Positions 16,036 to 22,740 of a stretch of 64,000 nucleotides of DNA are shown here, one piece after another; the first letter of the stretch is position 1, and each line of letters opens with the position of its first letter. A program made the position numbers and the translations under genes. Below the pieces are notes generated by a model. That model ran no database searches, was not told the DNA's origin, and saw only the letters and a program-made list of their open reading frames with translations. Source of the DNA: CG2-30-36-16 sp964372115. Lineage in GTDB: Bacteria > Bacteroidota > Ignavibacteria > Ignavibacteriales > Ignavibacteriaceae. The DNA is taken from NCBI GenBank assembly GCA_964372115.1, contig CAYJPN010000002.1:62001-126000 (forward strand). The letters are read 5' to 3'.

Positions 16036-17052
16036 TTAATTAACCTTTTTGTTTACTATCGGTGCAAGCTGATTTAGTTTATCCAACATTATTTTAAATG
16101 TTTTCGGTGTAAGAGATTGAAATCCATCCGACAATGCCTCATCGGGATGATTGTGCACTTCTACGATCAATCCATCGGCACCGGCGGCGGCGGCGGCTAA
16201 TGCCATTGGCGGCACCTTATCCCAAATGCCAATGCCATGTGACGGATCGACAAAAATAGGGAGATGTGAATGCTTTTTAATAACTGGTACGGCGTTTAAG
16301 TCGAGAGTATTGCGTGTGTGTGTTTCGAACGTTCTGATACCCCGCTCGCATAAAATTACATTATAGTTGCCTTGCGATAAAATATACTCGGCACTCATCA
16401 ACAAATCCTCAACAGTTGCCGCCATACCCCTTTTGAGAAGAATAGGTTTTCCGGTTTTTCCTGCTTCTTCAAGAAGTGAAAAATTTTGCATATTACGAGC
16501 GCCTATTTGAATTATATCGGCAGTTTCCAGAACTGATGCAAGCGAGTTTGAGTCTTTTGCTTCCGTAACAATCTTCATCCCCAGTTCTTTTTTTACATCG
16601 TTTAAATATTCAACTCCTTTTTCTTTGAGACCTTGAAATGCGTATGGACTTGACCTAGGTTTATAAGCCCCCGCTCTCAAAAATTGAATTCCCATTTCTT
16701 TTAATTCGCCCGCTATATCAAAAATCTGCTGGCGGTTTTCTACCGAACAAGGACCCGCGATAACTGTTAAGTTATTACCTCCGATTACAGCGCCTTCAAA
16801 ATTTATTAGTGTGTCCTCATTTTTCATTTCGCGGCTAACAAGTTTGTACGGTTTTGAAACGCGAACAACTTCATCGACTGAGTCCAACATCATAAAATCT
16901 TCAACCGACAATTTTGAACTCTGACCGGTGACCCCAATTGCTAGTTTTACTGCCCCGGGAATTTCGTGCGGTGTACAACCCTGACTTATAATTTTACTTT
17001 TTACCCTTTCTACATCAGCACGCGGCGCTTGAAGATTAAGCATTATTAACAT
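16036..17052 (-). CDS. aroF: 3-deoxy-7-phosphoheptulonate synthase (DAHP synthase, type I-beta)
   Basis: Condenses phosphoenolpyruvate with erythrose 4-phosphate, the committed step of the shikimate pathway. 338 residues: an N-terminal ferredoxin-like regulatory domain (about 1-70, as in Thermotoga-type enzymes) and the catalytic barrel with VIAGPCSVENRQQIF, FLRAGAYKPRSSPYAFQG, LLKRGMAATVEDLL and FVDPSHGIG. The ATG at 17052 has AGGAG six bases upstream and overlaps the trpF stop. Its presence inside the trp operon places the entry step of aromatic synthesis under the same leader-based control as the Trp branch. Confidence 0.95.
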   Translation of the reverse strand: MLIMLNLQAPRADVERVKSKIISQGCTPHEIPGAVKLAIGVTGQSSKLSVEDFMMLDSVDEVVRVSKPYKLVSREMKNEDTLINFEGAVIGGNNLTVIAGPCSVENRQQIFDIAGELKEMGIQFLRAGAYKPRSSPYAFQGLKEKGVEYLNDVKKELGMKIVTEAKDSNSLASVLETADIIQIGARNMQNFSLLEEAGKTGKPILLKRGMAATVEDLLMSAEYILSQGNYNVILCERGIRTFETHTRNTLDLNAVPVIKKHSHLPIFVDPSHGIGIWDKVPPMALAAAAAGADGLIVEVHNHPDEALSDGFQSLTPKTFKIMLDKLNQLAPIVNKKVN

Positions 17053-17672
17053 TATTGGCTCCTGAATTTATAAAACTCGTTAAAAAATTCTCTCATTTTA
17101 ATTTCATCTTTTTTCCCGGGAAACAATTCAATAGCAGATGATAAATCTATGGCGGCGGGATTAATTTTTATTGCCTCATTTAAATTGCCAGTGCCGATTC
17201 CCCCGGCAAGAATTATTTTACTCCGGAGATGATGTGGAATTGAATCCCAGTTAAACCTAATGCCGGTGCCGCCATATTTATTTCCAGAAAGTGTATCAAA
17301 CAGATAACCGGCGCACTCAAAATTTTCGACACTCTTAAAATCAAAATATTCATTAACTCTAAATGCTTTTACAACCGGAAGATTTATTTCTTTTATTATT
17401 TCAGGTTTTTCATCACCGTGAAGCTGGATTAAATTTAACTTTGCTTCAGCGGCAATTTTATTTATTTCATCCACCGGCGAATTTACAAACACTCCAACCT
17501 TTAGAGTAAAAGGGGAGAGACGAGCTATAATTTCAGCCGCTTTTTCGGGCTGAATGTAGCGTTTGCTTTTTTTGTAAAATATAAAACCAAGCGCGTCGGC
17601 GCCAAGCTCTTCCGCAAGTAGAGCATCTTCTAAATTTGTAATGCCGCATATTTTAACTTTCACATCGCGCAT
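17052..17672 (-). CDS. trpF: Phosphoribosylanthranilate isomerase
   Basis: Isomerises N-(5-phosphoribosyl)anthranilate to the carboxyphenylamino-deoxyribulose phosphate. Starting at the ATG at 17672 (AAGG upstream) gives 206 residues, the family norm. Motifs: VKICGITNLEDA with the catalytic Cys, ADALGFIFYKKSKRYI, LIQLHGDEKPE, and ILAGGIGTGNLNEAIKI. The frame stays open 19 codons further, to an ATG at 17729 that overlaps trpC by 11 bp; that extension contains a near-copy of the RICG start of the protein (separate entry). Either start is possible. Confidence 0.93.
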   Translation of the reverse strand: MRDVKVKICGITNLEDALLAEELGADALGFIFYKKSKRYIQPEKAAEIIARLSPFTLKVGVFVNSPVDEINKIAAEAKLNLIQLHGDEKPEIIKEINLPVVKAFRVNEYFDFKSVENFECAGYLFDTLSGNKYGGTGIRFNWDSIPHHLRSKIILAGGIGTGNLNEAIKINPAAIDLSSAIELFPGKKDEIKMREFFNEFYKFRSQ

Positions 17673-17728
17673 AAATTCGCCTTGTCTTTCAGTTTTTTCT
17701 TTATCTAAGCCGCATATTCTAACTCTCA
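17643..17728. repeat. In-frame direct repeat at the 5' end of trpF
   Basis: Two 20-bp copies (17643-17662 and 17709-17728) match at 18 of 20 positions and lie exactly 66 bp (22 codons) apart. Both are read in the trpF frame, giving RVRICGL upstream and KVKICGI at the true N-terminus. This looks like a short partial duplication that extended the open frame toward trpC. Confidence 0.6.
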
Positions 17729-18513
17729 TACGAGCACCATTTTTTTAATTCTACCAAACGTTCTTTTATATTTTCGCTTTTCATTAAATATTCCCCGACA
17801 AGAATTGCATTAGTATTTTGTTTCTTCAAATAATCAATATCATCTTTTGATTGTATGCCGCTTTCGGATACAACAAATACATCATCGGGCAGGTATTTTT
17901 TTATTTCTTTTGTTGATGACAAATCAACCTTAAAAGATGTTAAATCACGGTTATTTATGCCGATCAATCTGTTAACGGAAAAATCAATTTTATCAATTTG
18001 TTTAATACAGTGGAGTTCAAGCAATACTTCAAGCCCGATTTCATTTGCGGCTGCACTTAACTCCTTTATTTGAGATTGTTCGAGTATTTCACAGATCAGC
18101 AAGATTAAATCGGCGCCGTTTGCTTTTGCTTCAAGCACCTGGTACTCATCAATTATAAAATCTTTACGAATAAGCGGCGCCGTTTTTATTGCCGCAATAT
18201 CTTTAAGGAAATTTACAGAGCCCATAAAAAAGTTTTTATCCGTCAGAACCGAAACCGCGTCAGTGCCGGCATTAAAATAATCATTCGCAATATTCAGATG
18301 ATTAAAATTTTCTCTAATTATTCCCTTAGATGGGCTTGCTTTTTTTATTTCCGAGATAACCGCGATATTTTTCGATACTCTGAGTTTATCGATAAAACTA
18401 TTTAACGGGGTGAAAAAAAACTCTCTCGATTCAAAATCGCGGCGACCGAATATCTTTCGAAGGTATTTAACTTCTTCTTTTTTTACTTCAACTATTTCAT
18501 CAAGAATGTTCAT
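17719..18513 (-). CDS. trpC: Indole-3-glycerol phosphate synthase
   Basis: Ring closure and decarboxylation giving indole-3-glycerol phosphate. 264 residues, monofunctional. Conserved segments: VISEIKKASPSKG with the catalytic lysine, AVSVLTDKNFFMGS, LIRKDFIIDEYQV, LIGINNRDL and VVSESGI. Starts inside the end of trpD (4-bp overlap). Confidence 0.97.
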   Translation of the reverse strand: MNILDEIVEVKKEEVKYLRKIFGRRDFESREFFFTPLNSFIDKLRVSKNIAVISEIKKASPSKGIIRENFNHLNIANDYFNAGTDAVSVLTDKNFFMGSVNFLKDIAAIKTAPLIRKDFIIDEYQVLEAKANGADLILLICEILEQSQIKELSAAANEIGLEVLLELHCIKQIDKIDFSVNRLIGINNRDLTSFKVDLSSTKEIKKYLPDDVFVVSESGIQSKDDIDYLKKQNTNAILVGEYLMKSENIKERLVELKKWCSYES

Positions 18514-19523
18514 GCCGCCTTAAAATCTTTTAACTCGTTTAACTTTGTTAACGCCGCCCCGCTGATTATTGATTCTTCCGCCGCGTATTTGCATTTACTT
18601 AAATTATCTGAATAACCTGCCGTATAAAGAGCAAGCGCAGTATTTGCCGCAACTGTATGAAAAGCGCCGTTTGTTGTTTTGTTCTCAAAAACATCCAAAA
18701 TAATTTTTGCGTTCACTTCCGGAGAGCCGCCCTTTATTTGTATTTGCGAAACTTCGGGATAAAAAAAAGACTCATTTGTAAGCTCGTAATATTTTAATTC
18801 TTCACCTTCGTTATACTCGTGCACACCCGTTATACCGCCGAGATAAATTTCATCATATCTGTCTTCGCTGCATAAAAAACAAACGCGCTGATGATCCAAA
18901 TATTTTGCAGCTTCTGCAAGTATTTTTGCAGCGGCTTTGCTATACACCCCAATAATTTGTTTCCGGACACCGGCAGGATTTGTAAGCGGGCCGAGCAAGT
19001 TAAAAACTGTTTTAACGGCTAATTCTTTTCTTACCGGCGCAGCGTATTTCATTGCCGGGTGATACAAAGGCGCGAATAAAAAAGCCACCCCTATTTTGTT
19101 CAAAGCTTCTTCAGACTCTTCCCTTGAAAGATTAATGTTGATTCCAAGATGCTGAAGAACATCGGCGCTGCCGCTGATGCTCGATACCGAACGATTCCCA
19201 TGCTTGGCTACTTTAACACCCGCGCCCGCTGCGACAAAAGCAACCGCAGTAGAAATATTAAAGCTGCCTGAGTTATCTCCTCCGGTTCCGCAAACATCAA
19301 TTGCATTTTCATCATCACATTTTATTTTTATACTGTTTGCGCGCATAGCCGAAGCAAAACCCGCAATTTCCTCCGAAGTTTCTCCTTTTACTTTTAACGC
19401 CATAAGCAGTCCGGCTATTTCCGAGTTGTTTGCTTTGCCGCTCATAATTATGTTCATCAATTCAGAGGATTCGTTGAACGAAAGATTTTGTTTTTCAGCA
19501 ATTTTTTGAAGATATTTTTTCAT
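18510..19523 (-). CDS. trpD: Anthranilate phosphoribosyltransferase
   Basis: Transfers phosphoribosyl from PRPP to anthranilate. 337 residues with the signature VCGTGGDNSGSFNIST, AKHGNRSVSSISGSADVL, and FLFAPLYHPAMKY followed by NLLGPLTNP. It begins directly next to the trpG stop and overlaps trpC by 4 bp. Not fused to TrpG, unlike the enterobacterial enzyme. Confidence 0.97.
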   Translation of the reverse strand: MKKYLQKIAEKQNLSFNESSELMNIIMSGKANNSEIAGLLMALKVKGETSEEIAGFASAMRANSIKIKCDDENAIDVCGTGGDNSGSFNISTAVAFVAAGAGVKVAKHGNRSVSSISGSADVLQHLGININLSREESEEALNKIGVAFLFAPLYHPAMKYAAPVRKELAVKTVFNLLGPLTNPAGVRKQIIGVYSKAAAKILAEAAKYLDHQRVCFLCSEDRYDEIYLGGITGVHEYNEGEELKYYELTNESFFYPEVSQIQIKGGSPEVNAKIILDVFENKTTNGAFHTVAANTALALYTAGYSDNLSKCKYAAEESIISGAALTKLNELKDFKAA

Positions 19524-20093
19524 TTACATCCCTAACCAATTTTTTACCAAATATTTTCCTTCAACAGTTAAAATAGATTCGGGATGGAACTGCACCCCTT
19601 CGAGTAAATATTTTTTATGTCTTATTCCCATAATTATACCATCATCGCACTCGGCTGAAATTTCAAATTCATCCGGTAAAGTGCTGCGATTTACTATTAG
19701 CGAATGATAACGTGTAGCTTCAAAATTTTGTTTTACGTTTTTAAATATGGTTTTGTTATCATGTTTTATAAGCGAAATTTTCCCGTGCATTAGCACAGGC
19801 GCTTTTACTATCTCTGCGCCGAACAAATAACCCATTGCTTGATGACCGAGACATACACCGAGTACCGGCAGTTTATCTTTAAAATATTTTATAACACCGA
19901 GCGATACATTCGAATTTTCCGGTCTTCCAGGTCCGGGCGAAATTAAAATACGATCCGGCTTCAGCGCTTCAATTTCTTCGATGGTTGTTTCATCGTTTCT
20001 TTTTACGACGATTTCTACATCAAACGAACCAATTAGCTGAACAAGATTGTATGTGAACGAATCATAATTATCTATTACTATTATTTTCATCAA
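19524..20093 (-). CDS. trpG: Anthranilate synthase glutamine amidotransferase subunit
   Basis: Supplies ammonia to TrpE. 189 residues with IDNYDSFTYNLVQ, LISPGPGRPE, the nucleophile Cys in GVCLGHQAMGY, and GVQFHPES. The start overlaps the end of trpE by 26 bp, consistent with coupled production of the two subunits. It could also serve p-aminobenzoate synthase, as in some bacteria; no pab genes are nearby. Confidence 0.97.
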   Translation of the reverse strand: MMKIIVIDNYDSFTYNLVQLIGSFDVEIVVKRNDETTIEEIEALKPDRILISPGPGRPENSNVSLGVIKYFKDKLPVLGVCLGHQAMGYLFGAEIVKAPVLMHGKISLIKHDNKTIFKNVKQNFEATRYHSLIVNRSTLPDEFEISAECDDGIIMGIRHKKYLLEGVQFHPESILTVEGKYLVKNWLGM

Positions 20094-21546
20094 TTACCTC
20101 TGCGTATTTAAGCGCTTTAACCATTGCTGCTGATTTATTTTTTATTTCTTTGGCTTCAAGTTCGGGCTGACTATCGGCAACGATACCCGCTCCCGCCTGC
20201 CAGTAAATTTTATTTCCTTCTGAGAATAGCGTTCTAATAGCAATACACATATCCATATTTCCTGAAAAATCGAAGTAACCAACCGCCCCGGCATAAACAT
20301 TTCTTCTTTTATTTTCATAATTCAAAATTAACTCTATCGCCCTTATCTTGGGCGCACCGGTAACCGTGCCGGCGGGAAAACAAGCCATCAACGCATCCAC
20401 AGCGTCCTTATCTTCGCGCAATTCACCCTCAACTTTTGAAACCATGTGCATTACATGCGAGTAGCGGAATATCTTCATAATGTTTGTCACTTCAACACTA
20501 CCGTATTCGCAAACTCTCCCGAGATCATTTCTGCCGAGATCAACAAGCATAGTATGCTCGGCAAGTTCTTTGGGATCGTTTTTTAATTCTTCTTCGAGAT
20601 AATTATCTTCTTTTTCTGTTTTGCCGCGGCGCCTGGTTCCCGCAATCGGCAGTGTCTGTGCATGTTTTTCATTTACTTTAACAAGGTCTTCTGGTGAAGT
20701 CCCGATTATCTTAAAATCATTTTCGAATTCTAAAAAATACATATAAGGAGACGGATTGATAATTCGCAGCGCACGGTATACATTAAACGCATCGCCTGTA
20801 AAACCGGCGTCGAAGCGTTTTGATAAAACTATCTGAAAAATGTCGCCAGCCACAATATGTTCTTTCCCTTTTTCTACTTGATTATAAAATTCTTTGGGGT
20901 CAAATTCATCTTCCAATTGTTTGTCTAACTTAAAATCGGAGGCATAGGATTTTGGGGCGGAAAGTTCTTTTTTCAGAGCATCAATATTATTTACAGCCGA
21001 TTGATAAGCTGTTTGAATATTTGTACCGGGTGCTATAACTGCGTTTGATATTAAAATTATCCGGTGTTTAAAATGATCGAACGCTAGAACTGTGTTATAA
21101 ATTCCGAAGATAGAATCGGGAACCGGTGAATCGGAATAATTAAAAGTTATCACTTTTTCGATGAGAGAAATATTTTCATAACCGAGAAATCCAACCATCC
21201 CTCCTGTAAAACCGGGGAGCGAATCAATTTTAGGCTGCCGGTATTTTTTTATTTCCGTTTTTATAAAATCAAAAATCGATTGCTGCCGGACAGAGGTTTT
21301 TCCGTTTTGTTTTTCTGTCAGTTTATTTCCATCGTTGAAGATTATTTTTTCCGGCTGTATGCCGATGAAAGAATAACGCGCCATGTTTGCCGAGCCTTCA
21401 ACCGACTCGAGTAAAAAACTTTGCACTCCGGGTTTTCTTATTTTAAGATAAGCGAGTACAGGAGTAAGCATATCCGCAGTTATTACCTCGTAAACGGGGA
21501 TGAGTGTGTAACTCTTTGCAAGTTCTTTAAATTGTTCGAAATTCAT
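20068..21546 (-). CDS. trpE: Anthranilate synthase component I
   Basis: Makes anthranilate from chorismate with TrpG. 492 residues. The N-terminal domain has the feedback-site type sequence FLLESVEGSANMARYSFIG; the chorismate-binding domain has QIVLSKRF, INPSPYMYFLEF, PIAGTRRRG, LVDLGRNDLGRV, FPAGTVTGAPKIRA and AGAGIVADS. AAAGGT precedes the ATG and lies just after the attenuator hairpin, so expression requires readthrough. First structural gene of the operon. Confidence 0.97.
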   Translation of the reverse strand: MNFEQFKELAKSYTLIPVYEVITADMLTPVLAYLKIRKPGVQSFLLESVEGSANMARYSFIGIQPEKIIFNDGNKLTEKQNGKTSVRQQSIFDFIKTEIKKYRQPKIDSLPGFTGGMVGFLGYENISLIEKVITFNYSDSPVPDSIFGIYNTVLAFDHFKHRIILISNAVIAPGTNIQTAYQSAVNNIDALKKELSAPKSYASDFKLDKQLEDEFDPKEFYNQVEKGKEHIVAGDIFQIVLSKRFDAGFTGDAFNVYRALRIINPSPYMYFLEFENDFKIIGTSPEDLVKVNEKHAQTLPIAGTRRRGKTEKEDNYLEEELKNDPKELAEHTMLVDLGRNDLGRVCEYGSVEVTNIMKIFRYSHVMHMVSKVEGELREDKDAVDALMACFPAGTVTGAPKIRAIELILNYENKRRNVYAGAVGYFDFSGNMDMCIAIRTLFSEGNKIYWQAGAGIVADSQPELEAKEIKNKSAAMVKALKYAEVIDENNSNR

Positions 21547-21558
21547 TTTTTACCTTTA

Positions 21559-21597
21559 AAAGCAAAAACCCTTCCCGGTGTGCCGAGAAGGGTTTTT
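21559..21597 (-). terminator. trp attenuator hairpin
   Basis: On the minus strand a 15-bp stem (21583-21597 with 21564-21578, one G-U pair, loop CACA) ends in TTTTTGCTTTT, 17 bp before the trpE ATG. It is a textbook intrinsic terminator located between the leader peptide and trpE. Eight bases spanning its loop and 3' arm (CACCGGGA, 21573-21580) are exactly complementary to TCCCGGTG at 21622-21629, which overlaps the end of the leader-peptide frame, providing an alternative antiterminating fold. Confidence 0.9.
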
Positions 21598-21620
21598 GTA
21601 TAAAATATTAATCTTCTAAA

Positions 21621-21707
21621 TCACCGGGACGCAAAATATGGTACACTCCACCACCAGCCGAAGCTGCTAAAATATACTGTGTTATATGTTCCGTTGATAT
21701 TTTTCAT
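21621..21707 (-). CDS. trpL: trp operon leader peptide with three consecutive Trp codons
   Basis: A 28-codon frame, ATG at 21707-21705 and TGA at 21623-21621. It contains the run FGWWWSVP (Trp codons at 21648-21656), and nine of its 28 residues are aromatic (three W, three Y, three F). It ends 24 bp before the attenuator stem. When charged tRNA-Trp is short, a ribosome stalled on the TGG codons leaves TCCCGGTG free to pair with the terminator. A ribosome reaching the stop codon covers TCCCGGTG, so the terminator forms. No Shine-Dalgarno is visible, and the predicted transcription start is only a few bases upstream, so it may be translated nearly leaderless. Confidence 0.9.
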   Translation of the reverse strand: MKNINGTYNTVYFSSFGWWWSVPYFASR

Positions 21708-21718
21708 AATCTTGAAGT

Positions 21719-21749
21719 CAAATATACAATTCTATTGTTCTTTGTCAAA
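21719..21749 (-). promoter_or_regulatory. trp operon promoter, Bacteroidota type
   Basis: On the minus strand TTTG (21749-21746) is followed after 19 bp by TATATTTG (21726-21719), an exact match to the Bacteroidota -33/-7 consensus TTTG-N19-21-TAnnTTTG. The same bases also read as TTGACA-16-TATATT for a standard sigma-70 factor. The start point would lie a few bases upstream of the trpL ATG. The 84-bp palindromic repeat ends only 12 bp upstream of the -33 box. Confidence 0.7.
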
Positions 21750-21761
21750 TAATTTTTTCCG

Positions 21762-21845
21762 ACCTCACCCCTAACCCCTCTCCTTAGAAAGGAGAGGGGA
21801 ACCGCAGTCCCTCTCCTTTCTAAGGAGAGGGATACAGGGTGAGGT
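21762..21845. repeat. 84-bp complex palindromic repeat, left copy
   Basis: Bounded by ACCTCACCC and GGGTGAGGT. Inside are two consecutive hairpins, each with an 11-bp stem and 3-bp loop (CCCCTCTCCTT/AAGGAGAGGGG and TCCCTCTCCTT/AAGGAGAGGGA). The first hairpin is also the reverse complement of the second, so the unit can fold as one long stem or as a three-armed cloverleaf. Differs from the right copy at 2 of 84 positions (CC versus TT near the centre). Confidence 0.9.
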
Positions 21846-21907
21846 TTTCTAATCTTTTTGTTAAATTGGAAATTATTATAAGCATTTATCATTTTACAGA
21901 GGACAAA

Positions 21908-22285
21908 ATGATGAGACATTTTAATAAACCCGAAATGAAAGAAACCCGCCGGTATTTGCGCCGCAAACAAACTTACTGTGAAAAGCTAATCTGGATGTAT
22001 TTAAGAAACCGCCGGTTTCTTGGTTGTAAATTTAGGCGGCAATATTCAGTTGATTCATTTGTTATAGATTTTTATTGCCCCGAATTAAAATTAGCAATAG
22101 AAATTGACGGCGAAATTCACGAGTTAGAGGAGCAAATGATTAATGATAAAACCCGGCAGGAGTATCTTGAATCATTCGGGATACATTTTTTGAGAATTAA
22201 GAATGAATCGCTATTGGGACATCCGGATAGGGAGTTTAAGAGGATTGAAGATGAGATTAAAAAGCTTTCACGACCTCACCCCTAA
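21908..22285 (+). CDS. DUF559 / Vsr-like endonuclease-domain protein
   Basis: 125 residues from ATG 21908, preceded by AGAGG. The core matches the DUF559 family of PD-(D/E)XK-fold proteins related to Vsr mismatch endonuclease: LRRKQTYCEKLIWMYLRNRRF, KFRRQYSVDSFVIDFYCPELKLAIEIDGEIH, with the catalytic-type D...E-x-D. It ends GIHFLRIKNESLL and a charged helix. The last codons (RPHP, stop) are supplied by the right-hand 84-bp repeat, so the repeat forms the 3' end of the gene and its hairpins can act as the terminator. Nuclease activity is inferred from the fold. Flanked on both sides by near-identical palindromic repeats, it looks like a small mobile or repeat-propagating cassette between the trp operon and secA. 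Confidence 0.88.
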   Translation: MMRHFNKPEMKETRRYLRRKQTYCEKLIWMYLRNRRFLGCKFRRQYSVDSFVIDFYCPELKLAIEIDGEIHELEEQMINDKTRQEYLESFGIHFLRIKNESLLGHPDREFKRIEDEIKKLSRPHP

Positions 22286-22356
22286 CCCCTCTCCTTAGAA
22301 AGGAGAGGGGAATTGCAGTCCCTCTCCTTTCTAAGGAGAGGGATACAGGGTGAGGT
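22273..22356. repeat. 84-bp complex palindromic repeat, right copy
   Basis: Second copy in the same orientation as the left one, 82 of 84 bases identical, same length, with ACCTCACCC/GGGTGAGGT ends. The TAA stop of the DUF559 gene falls in its CTAA spacer at 22283-22285. The preservation of compensating stem sequences in both copies indicates recent duplication or selection for structure. Confidence 0.9.
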
Positions 22357-22478
22357 TCGTTTCGTTATGTTTCTCCCATGAAGAAAAGATATCACGCGGT
22401 AATTTTTTAACACATGGATTTGTAGTTGTATGAAGCAAATAGTTTTATCTTATTCTAAGAATTAAATTGTTTGCAAAC

Positions 22479-22549
22479 AGAACATCGTAGATGTTCTATT
22501 ACGATAGAAAAATAAAAAAGGAAATGAGGGTAATCTCTGTAGGAGATTA
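22479..22549. repeat. Two short perfect palindromes upstream of secA
   Basis: AGAACATC-GTA-GATGTTCT (22479-22497) and TAATCTC-TGTAG-GAGATTA (22531-22549) lie 33 bp apart. Each is a compact REP-like hairpin with a GTA or TGTAG loop; neither is followed by a T run, so neither looks like a terminator. The rest of the 384-bp stretch between the right 84-bp repeat and secA is AT-rich with no gene that I can see. Confidence 0.5.
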
Positions 22550-22740
22550 ATAAACTCACTTGATTCAATTAAACATCCATTCATTCTTCTTAAAACTTTT
22601 TCCTTTCTCACTACTTTGCTTCTCTGCTCGATACATAACAACGTCAATTTGTGCAATTTATGTTAATCATTTCTAAATTGCATTTCAAAACCTCAATGTT
22701 TAATTTTGAACCTCATTTATTCCGACGGAGAAACATCTTA

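Noticed and set aside
21762..22356. CRISPR-like reading of the repeated 84-bp units
   Set aside because: Only two units, separated by a whole gene, each internally palindromic; no spacers and no cas genes.
22651..22740. 30-residue N-terminal extension of SecA
   Set aside because: SecA similarity begins at the ATG at 22741; the extension is Phe-rich and atypical.
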